DNA from: Allacma fusca
Taxonomy: Eukaryota; Arthropoda; Collembola; Symphypleona; Sminthuridae
Assembly (NCBI GenBank): GCA_947179485.1
Contig: OX359249.1
Span: forward strand, 48,805,402 to 48,869,401
Reading direction: 5' to 3'
DNA: 64,000 nucleotides
Shown: positions 11,802 through 24,839 of the stretch, in pieces
Layout of the letters: each line of letters opens with the position of its first letter
Position numbering within the stretch: the first letter of the stretch is position 1
The notes under the pieces: model-generated
The model's input: the letters and a program-made list of their open reading frames with translations, nothing else
Database searches by the model: none
What the model was told of the DNA's origin: nothing
Made by a program: the position numbers and the translations under genes

Positions 11802-14800
11802 CTGGGCAGAAAATTCAAGATAATATTCAATACACCATTATTGTTTCCTGAAACTTACTAAAAAATTCATACACCGTTTATGTGCTGGTACGAAACACTT
11901 AAACTAAGAACGTCATAAGAACAGCCTATTCGGTAATTACACGATTCCCCAACGATTTCCTTCGGAAATGCTCTTAAACGTTTAATGTGAAGGAACCCCA
12001 TGAGGCCTGCCCTATCTCCTAACTACTTAAATTAGATAACATGAATGTAACGAAACCATTAATTTTCCCTCGAGCATGCAAGGAATGAGGATATTCTGTT
12101 TGTTAGTTTCCGTCTAATTTCAATAATATGTCTTTCTCTTCAGGTAAGATATCTGTCAATACAAAATTCCTGGTCTTGACAAATTCCTTTTACTTTTCCT
12201 TTTTTGTGGGAAGGAATAATATAAGGAGACATGGTTGCATTATAGCTGTTACCTTTTCCATACAATAGTCGGCTCCAAATTCATAATTGTATTTTGTTAC
12301 CAGTATTTCAAACATTTGTATGACCCCAGGAAATGCACGTAATATTAATATGTCAATGTACACATCTTAATGGTTTTTTGTCTCATCGCTCTGGTCGGAA
12401 AATGTCGATGAAATATTATATATTAATTTATTATTTTCTTGAAGATATTTCATATCATTATTTTAATTATGATTGATCCCTCGTATCCGGAATCCACTTT
12501 ATATCCAATGCTTGTCCAAAGCTTATTATTATAGTAAGGTAACCCTAGTATTAAACTTCAATCTATAAATCAGCAGGACTCTAGAAGAAATTTAATAAAC
12601 ACCGGGAATTCAAATTGATTGTCACCAGTGATATGCTCTTATTTCAAAATTGTGTTTACTATGCATACCGTCCTATCTAGATAATTGCCCAAGGGCCTTT
12701 TGTGTAACTTACAATTAGACAAGTGCTTTGGCTACTGCAAGTATTCCAAGAAGGCGTTATCTATACAATTTTATAGTTGTAATGAAACTGAAATTCTCAG
12801 GATTTTCACCTTGAAGAACAATATTACAATCATCGCACATTACTCCTGTAAGATACTACATGGAACAATCGGGAATGAATGTTATATAATTACATATGAA
12901 ATGTTTTCACAACGGACTATTACCCTATGAATCAACTTACAAATATATACAAGGTATTTATGAGAAAATTATATCCAGTTTGACATGAAGTCTACTTCTG
13001 GAAGTTCTGGAGGATGTCTTATACATATCTACAATATACAATAATTATATATATCCATATGGATATTACAAATAACATCTAAAAATTACAATTTATTGGT
13101 ATTTCTTCAACTTTTCTCAAAAGGTACTATCAAGGCAAGCTAGTAAAATACGGAATTCTACGCACTTCACTCGCAACAGAGAACACAACTAACACTCACA
13201 GCCAGCTCACAAAAGCTGTATGTAAGCCTCAAGGTAAAGGTTGTTAAAAATATACATGTAATAATAGATAAGTGCAATTTAGTCAACCACAATCAATACT
13301 TTTAAGGATAACGAGAACCTTGTTTGATATTGTTCCAAGAAGTTGTCATTTCATATACTTTTTGAGCTGAAGGTCCCTTGAGAGTTTCAAGAGCAGAAAG
13401 GTCTCAATCAAACTGAATGGGGAACTAGAGAACCTGCTTTAATAAATTGAATTTTGAAGTGAATTATACACTCCATTGAGTTTTTATTTTGCAAGGAATT
13501 AAACCAGTGTGTAGTAGCCAAACCACACCGTAGCCACGAAGTCAAACAGACCATGGCGGCCTTCTCGGGCTTTTGGATTGTAATGGATACTGGACATGTC
13601 ATAGGGATTCAATGCACAAAATAGAACTCCACCCTCTTCAATAGGATACTTGAAAACAAAAACTTGAGAAATTCAAAATGATACATACATATTAGAACTT
13701 TGAGAAAATTATTTATGGCAAACAAGTTGAGCCTCTTATGTATGTCCTGACCTTTCCTGCACGAAGGGTTTCAGTGCAATTCAATAAATTATGAGCTATT
13801 ATTAAGAATATGAGGAATCCCCAACCAGTACCTATGTATATGAAACTTAAGAAGGAATTTTAGAAACAGGAGACAGTCGAAATATCAATTGATTCTTCAA
13901 ATACTGTATGTGGTGTACAGAATAAAATCCATAACGTTGAATAAATAACGAAGCAATAATTGTATGCTTATTCGTGTAGGTATAGATACATACATAAGGA
14001 CGTGTACATATGGAGGATCTCAGTACATTTTCTGCATGTTGCTATTTCAGTGTAAGTACACTCGTATGTGTACATATGCTTTGCTCAGACCTCCACTTGG
14101 AGTATATGCACGTGTATTTGTATAGAAATAACATCGACACACACACAGACACAGTTGGCAAGTGAAATTTGAACTATTGAAAGGTGAAAAACGAACCTGA
14201 ACTCCTCGCAGAAAGATATTTGAAGGAAGGTTTTAACTGAAGGTAAATTGTCTCCAAGTGTTTTCACCACGTAAACATGTCGGTAGAGTAAAGAGCATTG
14301 GTGTGCTCTGAGTGGGCTGCGTGATGGCCACAAAAGATTAATGATTTGAGTTACGCTTTGCTTCAGGTACGGTTCCTACAATCATCATTCAACATTATTC
14401 TTTCAACTTGAAATCCCAATCCGAATCTATACAGACACTTAGAATAGACACACTAACATTGTGTGGTATGACTAATTTTTACCCGCCCTAAAGCCAGAGC
14501 TAAAATTACACAGTTGCTCCAATAATAATTCACACAGAAGAGGATTCAATCCTTTAAGAACATATTTAAAATTTATTATCAGCATTGTCACGACTCAATG
14601 ATTACTATTCCAGAAACTTTACCAGGAATTGGGGTTAATTTCTCATGCTCTGTTTATCTAATGTTTCGCTTTTGGACTTACAGGCTCTTTGCGTAATAAC
14701 TACTGGGAACTGGGGAAATACATAAACTGGGAATTTCAATTTATGGGACTGATATGCATCAATACATTGATTCAATAGGGAACTGAGGTAAACATGAGGA

Positions 14801-17800
14801 GAGGAAGGGATCTCCAAGCATCTACATACTACGGGTCACCTTCCGAATAATTATGAAAAAGGACAATATTTGTTTAGATTACGAGTTGTCGTGCAAAGTA
14901 TGAGAAAAGAAACCAAGATAAGTCTTACCAGAGAGTATTTAGTGAAGAGAGACGTGAGTGTTATTTTCCCGTTGTCACGCGGAGAGAAGTAGACAAGTGA
15001 AAGAATTTCATACAAAAGGGCGGTAGAGGAATTATGAGCTACGGTGAGTGCTTTGATCACCTGCGGGTGTCACAAAGTCATTCGTATTATAGCCATAGCA
15101 TAGTAAACAAGCCTTCATACATAGTCTTGTATCTACTCCTTCCAAGACCCCACATTTCTCAAATGACAAAAGTCCAAGTTTAGTGGGACGCTATGCATGG
15201 ATCTATATTGACATGGGAACTGATTTCCCATATTTGAACTGGGAAAGTAATTTGGATTCCCGATAATCAACGCTCTTCCCAAATCCATTCAATCAGACTT
15301 GATAATGTAAATAATAGGAAAGTGGAATTGAAACCTTGAGACTTTAATGAAAATCAAATAAATGGTGAGAAAAACATTGACTTTGGCAGACTAATAATAA
15401 TGCACACAATGCTCTCAGTGTTCTTCCCATCACTGGTATATACTCACTCCCAGGCATTGTTTGTCCTTCCCTTTGTCAAAACGACTTACCAACACGATCA
15501 GGGCACCCAAAACTTTTTTTATTGTACTTTTCTAACATCTATAGATCCTGAACAAAAGACTTTCCCAAAAGTTAAAATTAACTCCTTCAAGTTAATTATC
15601 TGAAAAACGCTTGAATACTTATAAGCAAAAGGGATCCCATAATTCAGAAATATCATTAATTATCATCTAAAATAGATTCCCGATATCTGGTTGTTGGAGG
15701 AAAAGTACGTAAATATTTGGGTAATTACCTCCACAAGCCCCGTTTAATATTACTGACGGAAATAGTAACGTCAATATTGATTCCCTTAATGACCTGTTTA
15801 AGTGACTATCGACATTTCTACTCCCTAATGGTCTAAACAATGATATGAAAGTTCTAGGGAGTATTAGAAGGAATTTGTACAATCTCAAAATAGAATTTAT
15901 AGAACATTTAAAAATCAAAACGTTTAATTACTTTTGACTCCTGAAAGTTGACCCAGTCTAGTTTGGCATACGTTTGAGGATCAAAAATGACCCTGAGTAT
16001 CTTGATGCGACCCGGCATTCTACTTGAAACAATCGGATATGAAAATAGCAAGTGAAGGAGATTAGTTGTAGTGACAATGTGATTGAGGTGAACGGATGAG
16101 AGGCTTTTGTCAGCGGACTGGACGAAAAAAGAAGTACTGCAGGACTCAAATAATAAACGGAAAATATCCATCAAGACACTGAAAACAGTAACACGCTCCA
16201 AAAAGTTATCTTCATACTCCTCAAATTCCTCATCCGGGCAAACACATCGTTGAAGGATTTCCACCAAATCTGTGGTAAAGTTGGCATCCTACAACAAAAG
16301 AAGTCAAAGGTTTCCCAAGTTTGAAAGAGACATTCCGTGAACTTTGAACCATTTCGTGCTTTCATGCAGGCCGTTTTACTACTATACACGCACAAGTCAC
16401 TTCCAACACAGTCACTTCCAGCTTGGCTGATCCTTCCTAGAATTATTAACTTTGCGGAAAAAAATGTGAGATTTATGAAAACACAAGGCATGGAAGTAGA
16501 ACTCATTCTGATGCATGCACTAATGTATACTTTTCATTCCGTTCACATCTTACGCGAGTAACATACACTGACGGTACATACACATGATGGTATTATTTGA
16601 GGGGGGAACGTCGTCACGTCATTTACTTAAAAAATAACTACCAGAAGTGGGAGGTTTGAAACGAAAAGTGGGAAAAATTTGAGCATTTCTTTCTCTTAAA
16701 GGGGAAAACAATCTTTCAAACAATTCCGTGATTCAAATTCTTACCTAATCACAAGTTCGCCTGAAAGATTTTGAAGGCGGACTCACGTAAGAAAATAATA
16801 ATTCTTGGTTTAACGTAGATAAATTATGGAGGACCTCCTTCCTGTTACAAGAAACTTTCTTTCCAAAACATTTTCATTTCGTGCCTGAGCTAATTTAACG
16901 TATCGGGTTACATTCTCAAAAATGTGACCATTATCGTCCGAAATTCAAGATTTTCATTAAAGTGGATACCACTGGACTGCTGTAACTTGAAAAGGATAAC
17001 TAGGAAATGAACCGCCAATTTTTTATAGAGTATGGCTGTAGATTTTTGAATGTGATATCGCTGACAAGGTGTCAAAGGTAATTTTAATTTGAGCAGGATT
17101 AACACGTCCCTTATACTGCATACATCAACACGTTCATTCCAAATGAATGGGAAAAATTTACATAAAATTAAAAATACCTACTATTCCGCACTATATTTTT
17201 TACACATTCAAGCTACACTTTAAATATCGCTCTTGTAAAAGCATTTGTATGAGGGTAATTCCCACTCCAGTTTTTACAACTCCTAGTGACAGTACATTTT
17301 CCGGTGATAACCAAACCCGAGGATTTGGAAGCATTGTTAAAAACAAATGGAACCAAAATTGAGGGAGAAGTTCACACTTACCTTCCAACAAATGCAGCGT
17401 AAGTGATGGTATTTAACCAAACTCTGCTGAAATACACAGAGGAGTGAGAGTAACTGGGAGAATTTATGGACGTATTTAGCATCCGTGAGCAGTTTCTCCT
17501 TACTCAGGACAGTCATGATTTTTTCAGCGGCATGAATACTATGCACTTGATTGGTTTCAGGAGTTTCTTCTGTGAGGGCCAAAATATCCTGGACTCCATA
17601 AAGCTGTAATGTTAAATTCAAATGGAAAAAATAGTTAGGTAACCGCATGGTTTTAATTTAACGATGTCTATAACACTTGTCCTATTTAAATACCAAAGCA
17701 TTACTTTATTTCAAAGTGCTCCTGAAAGTACTTGTCTGATTGTGAGTCATGTTTGGTATATCAGGCACGCGAGTCCTTTGTGTATTGATATGTATGAACG

Positions 17801-20800
17801 TCCACAATAACAGAAAAAAATCATCCTTACCAATTTATTCCTATTCCAAATCAGGTACAACTCATTCAAAACAGATGACGGCTGTTGGTACAAGTAGAAA
17901 TTAAGCTCTTTCACATTGAACTCTGGCTCAGACTGGAGGAGATTGACAGGATCTTCAGGAGTTGTTGACTTTACTGTGGTCTGCCGTGTGAAATAAGTAG
18001 GAATGAACCTTTTCCGAAGAGTGGACAACTGACTAATGTCAATGGACTGGGGTCGCTCCTTCAGATGATTGCCATCCGAAGACCATTTCCCTGTTTGACG
18101 TCCATCTTGGACCGAACTGGCTCTGTTCGGGGACTGCCCTGTCTGCCTCCCGGTCAGGTCAAGTTCCTCCCCATTCTCTATGCTGATACTCGTACTCACA
18201 GACTCCAAGGACTTGACATCACAGTCATCCTTGTCCTCAAAATGGGAACTCTCCCCCGATGTCCGGTGTTTAGACAAACTAATGAAGTCATCGGAGAAGT
18301 CCGAGTCATTGCAGGAAGAGGAATCATCGAAGGGATCATAAGCTCGTGAGAGGAACAAAGGCGTTTTTCCAGCATTGAAGTCCTCCAACCTTGAAATCTC
18401 CAATGGAGACCCAAACTGGGATGACGTATCATTACTACTTTCGCTACTTCCACTCTCATTGTCGTCCCTTAGTTTCTCCCTTTTAGTCTTCGAGCCTCGA
18501 TTGCTGTTATCATCGTAGAAAATACGGACGTGACGACAAACGAAAGGTGTATTCCCCTGACTTCCCTTGATCAATGAACCTCTGTCTGCCACCTGCGAAT
18601 TGGAAACATTTTATTTATTTTCGTATCTTACTTCTCCGTACCTCACGCCTCTTTCGTCTGCAGATCTAAATAGTAAATACAGTTCGCGATAGTGTTCATT
18701 GCAAAGAAACGTTTTCTCAAAGATAGGGGAGGGCATTAGCATTACAAACTGCATTTAAAAATAGGAACTTGCAAGGAACATTTGTTCGGTCACATGTATA
18801 TACAGATACACAATCTTCCCTCGTGCATACTATTTAAATGGACATGATATTTACATTAGAGCGTATTATGTCCAGCAAATGCTGGACATAATCCTATTTT
18901 TAATTGATAGTTGTGGTAATAAATTTCAAATGGCAGTTCTTGACGTCAATAGTTTTATGCATTGACAAAATGGCAGTAAATATTTTAAGCATTTATAAGT
19001 ATATCATATATCAAGTATTGACATTGCAGCTAACTGCGGTTTTGATAGTAGGCACGTAAATATAATTATATGTATCATATTTTTTATGTAAGTACAGATT
19101 TGTATCATTTTCCCCGGTTACAGTCTGTTTATAATAACTGGAGGCTGTGACATGTGCAACTAATTGGGAACCACATATGTAACCCCGCGTTTCCCTTCCT
19201 TTCTTTATTCCTTAATGCTTTCACCTTGCCAGTTCCTGGAACATGCATTTTTCTGAACTGGAAAGAAAGGAGTGCACGTGGCAGACCCCACGCTGCTAGA
19301 ACTATTCACTCGTGCTCACTAACATAAAGCATAAAATCTCAGTACGAAAGGCCCTCTATACCAAATCCTGTAATAACTTTGTTGTAGGAATTGAGTGGCT
19401 ATGCATTCCGTCATACGCACTTAGGATTTACGCAATTGCGGGTATTTTTATATAGCACAGAAATTAATGGTGTTAAAGTAAAAAATACTTTCGGAATAGA
19501 TTGTTGTGTTATGTTGCAGGAGACTATGGAGTATTCCGTAAATGAAAAATAAAGGTGGATTTGTACGCAGAAATGTTCCAATAGCCCAACGGCACGAAGG
19601 AAACTATTATTATACAATTAAAATGCCTGTATATAGAGAAATGGAAAGGTTACAGGCATTTTGGGTTGAGAGGGTGAAATGAAAGCAAAGCTTTCCCGAT
19701 CATAATACTATTTCGGCACGTTGTAGGTAAAGGATCCCTCCCTCACTTCTCATGCAAACTTCTAATTAAGGTCTAGGTTAGTTTAGATTAGACCGGATTG
19801 AGGGTCATAGGCATATAAAAAAGGAGAGTCGTTGTAGCCGCTCATACAAAAGCCCTTTAGGGAGTCTTGCTGCCATGAAAACTTTACTACGTCCAAGCCC
19901 CACGACTAAATTCCAGATTCTCACTTGAGCGTGCCCAGGAATGGGAAAAGCAACTACTAGGAAAGTAAAGCCTTTGATTTATTTTTCCTTCACAGAGTCC
20001 CAGGGTGTACAGCCATGTGACAGTTCTTTGCATTATGTATTTATACTATGAGGGCCGTACCATGGCAAAGACTACAATTAATTCCAGTGGCCGGGTTATC
20101 TAAATTGTGTGGGGGAATGAAAAGAGATTTGGATAAATAGAGCACTGATTTTCTGAAGCTATTTAAACCATAATTTCATTATTCCCATATCCTACGGCAA
20201 CGGCCAGACTAAAACTACTTGTGCGTCACAGCCTGTCATTTGGACTATTGATTTTCATTGCAAATAAACCAAAATAATTTCTGATTGTCAAACCCAATGG
20301 ATTGTACTATTCTGACGACTAGGACAAACAAATTTATTAAGCAGTCAGTCGAGACAACTGCTCGGTACTCATGGATGGAAATGACGGCATATATGTTACT
20401 AATTGTATGTGTGCCACTCTAAAAAAAAAGAAGTCAGTCACAGTTCTTCTTATATGCCACACAAATAATGCTCCGTTTTGCTTTTAGGTCAAGTCATCAG
20501 AGGTGATTATTATCCAAGTCAGTGGAGACAGCACTAGGAATTAGGGAACGTAAAGCTTTCACTAAGCCACGTAACCTTCGACTGAGCGTGCTGGATTGGT
20601 AACTCCTTTCATAAGAAATTAGGAATACCCACTGTGGATGCACGGGAGTGATTGCGATCAAAAAACTAATAAGCAGCGTACACAAACGAAACAGGGCCTT
20701 TTGAACGACACGGAAATTGATTGTGGTTTGCTAGAAAGGCTTTTGTGCCCACATTGTAAATTCAAGAGGAAGCCAGTAATGTCTTTTTTGTGGGAACCCA

Positions 20801-23800
20801 AGTTGTTTAACCCCAGCCTGGCCATTTATACTTAAAATAATGCATACACTTTTAATAGTGACTACTAAAATATTGTAACGTGGTAGTGGGGGCCTGTAAT
20901 ATTTCCTTTAAAATGCATTAAAGTTTAAAATACACAGGTATATCACCTCACGTCAAGCCAGTTGCAGATAACGAGGAACAATTTTCTATGTATGTACAAA
21001 TGTGCCAGCTAGTAAGAACTAACTCCAAAAATAGTTACACCACAATTTAATTATAGAAAGTCACAAAAACTTTGTATGTTCAAATTTACGCCAATGCAGA
21101 ATGTAATATGGAATCCTCATCTCAGGCGAGATTGAATTGCCCTCTCCTTGTGTGGAAGTAATTACATATTTGAATAGCTAACACACACACCTAACAGTGC
21201 AAATTCTGATTAAATCCAAGGGTTTGGCAATTAAAGTGAACACCCAGCACGTGTTCATGTAATTATGCATGGAACATAATCTGCACCGTATTTGGCAGTA
21301 AGGAGGAACATATGATGTGGGCATGGAATTAAAATTGATCTCTATGATTTCCTGGATTCATGAATAGCTGGACTTACAGCTGAGTCTATTGATTCGGGTT
21401 CGTGCCAGGTGCAATTAATCCTGTCCCTCCTCACATACTTCAATTACTGGACAGATTGTAAAATGATAAAATAACTACAGAATATAATAGAATATGCACT
21501 GTTGACCTTCCGCTTTTATTTATTTTCTGAGACCATGCTTTTCAAAAAACTTAAGAGTAACCTTGAAATAGTTAGATTTTTGTATAAATTATAGTCCAGA
21601 GTAAACTGGATTACGGAAAGGTAGCCGGAATTTTCTCGACAAAGTAAGATAAGGATTTCCGCCTTCTCTCTGAACTTCAGGACCCATTTCTCCTTGAAGC
21701 TAAAATCGTATTATTTGGGTAATGAAGTAATGTTTTCTGCCAGGTTTAGAGGACTTTTAGAATTTTGACATCGCTATTTATAAAACACTGCTTCTTGTTA
21801 CTTAACCGTTGGAAATTCCAATTGTATGTACACGGAATGGTGGTAAATCGGGAGATAAAAAATAATTGCGTGCTTGCATAACTCCCAAAGCCTTTTCGGA
21901 AGAGTCTTTCTCAAAAATGCCACTCCCGCTCGTGCATACTCATATATGTACATGTATTGCATATATGGTCTTTAATCTTATTCGGGTATAGAGACACTAA
22001 TGTAGATACTACTGCAGGCTGGGTAAAATTCCTTCGCTGGTGAAAAATACTTCGGTCATGAGGGGTGGACCTTTGATAATGAAGCTCGTATACAATAATG
22101 CCCCAGAGAGTGATCACGCAATTCTCTTTTAGTAGATAATCCAACCTTTTCAATTTATGGGATGAGAACACAGACATTACTCACGTCCGTGCCACTCAAC
22201 AGGATTTCGGAGTACATGCATACCGGAGTATAGTGCTTTCCCATCCGAAGAGTTCAATATAACATTTCCTGAAAGTACATTTCAATGGGGGAGTTGAGTT
22301 AACGGGAGTAAAACACGGATATCATTTATGTGTGAAATGTTAGACCTCGGCGTGCTAGGCATGCAAAATATGAGTGGTTGCGGATAGGACGGGCTAAGAC
22401 AGTAAATATGTTCATTCTTCCGGTACGGCACAGCTGGGTAAAAGTTTTCATCGGTTCACTGGGCATTTCCCAGCTCTCCCAACGTTCTTTGCATTGACCT
22501 TGCCAATAAGCTGCAGTGGATTGTGCACGGAATGAATTTTTACTAAATATATCCGATAGGGAAAACTTTCAAGGCACTACTTCTATACGTACTCTTTGTT
22601 TGTTCTCCCTCTGCATGACATATTCGGAGGATCTTATGTACTAAAGTGACGATGACACGTCACTGAGTTGTCTATCATATTTCATTATCAAGTTCACGAT
22701 CGTTCCCAAACGAAGGACACTCCTCGCTGTTTATGGCAATTGCAAATAGTTTTACTGATAAGTGTCTCTTACTGAGGAAACTTGTACACAACTGTCAAGC
22801 AAAGCATTCTGGAGTAACAATCATTTAAAAGATTAGGTAAACATCTTTTATTCCAAGGAACTATTGATATAAGGCAAGCATGACAGTATGACACTAGCAA
22901 TTATTTATCGTCTTTTCCCATTCTTTAGAGCCACAGAGCCTGAGTACCCTTCCCATCCTTGCAGTCTGATTTGAATGCCCCACTGACTTGGCTTAGCCAT
23001 GATGTAACTTGCTTTGCGACAATAAAATAATATGGGAGGATGACAATTAGTAATAAATCGAAGGAATGACTTTCCTAATTCATGAAAATGTACGTGACTG
23101 TGATCCAGATAATTGTAAATGAGTTGGCACAACAGAAATGGAGACGTCTCTACTGGGTGGTATGCATTTCCACTCTTTGTATTGTCCGGGTGACACATCG
23201 TCGAATTAGTTTGGACAACAAACGTGTCCTCACGAAAAGAGTCCATGAATGCCATGCATTGGAAAGAAGTGGGTAAGTGCAACTGGATTGAGGAGAAGTC
23301 CTCAAATCGATTCCATCCTTTGAATTCCGGGATTCCATGGGAGAATAATAATTGCCTCAATATGACCTTCCTATAATGACGGTGTCTGCCAATCTCAACG
23401 TATATGACATGTCAAAGGAACAATCTCAGCTCATTGTGAAGGTGCATGTGAGCTACGCCTTGAGTTTGAGAAAGGCAAATAAGATTGTGGTTGCTCTGAA
23501 ATGAGAGTGATTGAGAGTCCCTGTGACATTGCAAAAGCATGTATCTCTCCAATGTCGATTTTGAGAACAACCAATCATGTGTAAAGTTTTTGTAGTCACA
23601 AAACTTTTCACAAACCACAGAGAAAAACATATCTACATAACTGATATGACCAGGAAAAGATTCCAGGTCCATATCAAATTTCCATGCTTTAGATTTTTGG
23701 AAAGTAAGAAATTGTTTTTCAACTTACCACGCTGATATCCTGAATTTTTGAAAGTCGAATCACCAAAAAAATAGTTTTGGGTGGGTTCTCCGTTATAAAA

Positions 23801-24839
23801 ATTGAGTCTTCCGTGAGAATTATGTACCGAATTAGCAGGGCTCCTTTCCATTGTAACACACAAACTTCGTAGTACCTGGAAGCATCATCGTAAGTTGTAA
23901 AAATCAGTGCTTTAATTCATATGAAATGAAATTTAAAAAAAAACAAACCCTTGTATGCACTCCTAGTAGTAAGCATAGTGTAGGTCAATTACTACCACAT
24001 AAACTCAATTAAATCCACGATTTAAATACTTAGATAAGATACTAATTGTGTAAGCCGCAGGCGGAACATAAAAATGTTCATCATCAACGTCCTTTGATAC
24101 TTTGGGTAAGCCCAGGTCAGGGGGTCACAATCTACTATAATCTGATGAAACGTTTCATCTACTACATAACTTGCTGAAACTCAGCCCTAATCCTCTATTG
24201 AGAGCAGGGGAGATTTAAGCTGCATGGGCAACCTTCTGGGATGTTTATGATTCCACCACGTCAACCCCGAATGCCATTTCATGATTCAAATAACTTGTGT
24301 AATCAGCAATATCATTCGTAAAATGTCCTAAATCAATCCCATTAGAAGTTACGGCATGGCATGTTAAAGATAAAAGGGTATGAGACTTGTGCACATATTA
24401 ATTACAAATGCAGCGGCTAATAGACTAGGGCAAGGGTCAGGCCATGCTAAAAATATTGTACTTTCTAGATCACAAAACTTGCTATCTCGCTTTGAATGAA
24501 ACCCGCTTTTAAAAGGAATGCAGGAGTATTTACATGAGTATTGTAGTAATACATAAGTTGTGGAGTTTAAACAAATTAAAAATGGGTCATGAAATTCAGT
24601 GACACGCTTTCATTTAGGTCATTGTAGCTAGTAATCCACTCGTGTAGTTGTACAAGCGGTGCTTCTGATGAGTTACCACAGTGTGTACCATCTACAACAT
24701 TAATTATAGTAGTAAATATAAACATAACGGATACATACCTAAGACCTCTCAGATCAGCCGGTGACAACTTCTTACGAAGGAAATTCTCCAACTTGCTCAC
24801 TCTTTTCGGAACATTTCTGGCACAATCGTCGAGGGTCAT
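11684..24839 (-). CDS. C12orf56: C12orf56-like protein, nine exons
   Basis: Exons on the minus strand: 24839-24739, 23875-23728, 18592-17831, 17603-17382, 16288-15932, 15060-14929, 14811-14682, 14316-14268, 11801-11684. They total 2019 nt, 672 codons plus stop, with every junction in phase. The start is an ATG after AAA, with an in-frame stop a few codons upstream. The N-terminus looks like a PH-type fold (YIILTEDSIFITENPPKTI, then HVRIFYDD). An acidic Ser-rich region follows, then a helical C-terminal half containing TALLYEILSLVYF. From memory these stretches match vertebrate C12orf56 (about 620 residues), a protein of unknown function. I claim no role. Exon 7 has a weak acceptor, and exons 8-9 are supported by phase and signals more than by similarity. 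Confidence 0.75.
11802..14267. other. Last intron of the C12orf56-like gene
   Basis: About 2.5 kb of AT-rich DNA with no coding signal I can support. Short frames near 12685-12930 (+) and 13408-13602 (-) look like chance. Confidence 0.5.
14268..14316 (-). CDS. C12orf56: C12orf56-like exon 8 (small)
   Basis: 49 bp between CACGCAG and donor GTGAAA. Takes the one-base carry-over from exon 7 and leaves two bases for exon 9 (TG|G, Trp). If the donor is not used, the frame stops one codon later, giving a shorter protein. Confidence 0.5.
14682..14811 (-). CDS. C12orf56: C12orf56-like exon 7 (start uncertain)
   Basis: Strong donor GTAAGT after 14682. The frame open into it reads HVYLSSLLNQCIDAYQSHKL. 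The only AG that keeps phase with exon 6 is at 14813-14812 and has a poor pyrimidine tract, so the 5' edge is uncertain. Confidence 0.55.
14929..15060 (-). CDS. C12orf56: C12orf56-like exon 6
   Basis: Acceptor CCCGCAG, donor GTAAGA; 44 codons, phase 0. Contains NSSTALLYEILSLVYF, one of the clearest matches to vertebrate C12orf56. Confidence 0.82.
15932..16288 (-). CDS. C12orf56: C12orf56-like exon 5
   Basis: Acceptor TTGTTGTAG, donor GTAATT; 119 codons, phase 0. Helical, with VFSVLMDIFRLLFESCS and HLLFSYPIVSSRMPGRIKIL. The donor is acceptable rather than strong. Confidence 0.75.
17382..17603 (-). CDS. C12orf56: C12orf56-like exon 4
   Basis: Acceptor TTACAG, donor GTAAGT; 74 codons, phase 0. 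Helical sequence including KFSQLLSLLCVFQQSLVKYH, which corresponds to the vertebrate segment before its LFWKTSDL motif. Confidence 0.8.
17831..18592 (-). CDS. C12orf56: C12orf56-like exon 3, end of PH-like domain and acidic linker
   Basis: Acceptor AATTCGCAG, donor GTAAGG; 254 codons, phase 0 at both ends. Starts VADRGSLIKGSQG, then FVCRHVRIFYDD. A Ser/Asp/Glu-rich disordered stretch follows, then LNFYLYQQPSSVLNELYLIW, where the helical half begins. Confidence 0.82.
18865..18892. repeat. 28-bp palindrome, 13-bp perfect arms
   Basis: ATTATGTCCAGCA, two A bases, then its exact reverse complement. A two-base loop makes it a possible cruciform or tight RNA hairpin. It lies 270 bp upstream of exon 3 of the C12orf56-like gene. 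Confidence 0.85.
22905..23720 (-). pseudogene. Unrecognised reading frame broken by one stop, in sense orientation within an intron
   Basis: From just inside intron 2 the minus strand is open in one frame for about 100 codons to a TGA at 23414-23412. The same frame then continues without a break for about 168 more codons to TAA at 22905. The composition is less AT-rich than the flanks. The product is rich in His, Cys, Phe and Ser, with stretches such as FLLCQLIYNYLDHSHVHFH and no domain I know. It could be a decayed gene or retrocopy, a fragment of a mobile element, an alternative terminal exon of the host gene, or chance. A possible acceptor (CTCATTTCAG) lies just before 23491. Confidence 0.35.
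23728..23875 (-). CDS. C12orf56: C12orf56-like exon 2, core of the PH-like domain
   Basis: Acceptor CTTCCAG, donor GTAAGT. Only the frame set by exon 1 gives the conserved RYIILTEDSIFITENPP wording. A different frame is also open through the exon but does not fit exon 1. Ends in phase 0. Confidence 0.82.
24739..24839 (-). CDS. C12orf56: C12orf56-like exon 1 with start codon
   Basis: ATG at 24839, first in frame after a nearby TGA. Encodes 33 residues rich in Lys, Arg and Leu (CARNVPKRVSKLENFL) and ends with two bases of an Arg codon before the donor GTATGT. Confidence 0.75.

Larger units (their letters stand above)
18593..23727. other. Intron 2 of the C12orf56-like gene
   Basis: About 5.1 kb. 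It holds a 28-bp palindrome at 18865-18892 and, next to exon 2, a long stretch open on the gene's own strand except for one stop (22905-23720). The middle part shows nothing I can identify. Confidence 0.55.

Noticed and set aside
16171-16506. 111-codon minus-strand frame overlapping C12orf56-like exon 5
   Set aside because: Runs in a different frame from the exon and extends into its upstream intron; no independent support.
23438-23491. Short final exon giving an early C-terminus after exon 2 of the C12orf56-like gene (frame ending RRSSHAPSQ)
   Set aside because: That reading used a frame of exon 2 that does not match exon 1; the frame set by exon 1 leads cleanly to exon 3 at 18592.
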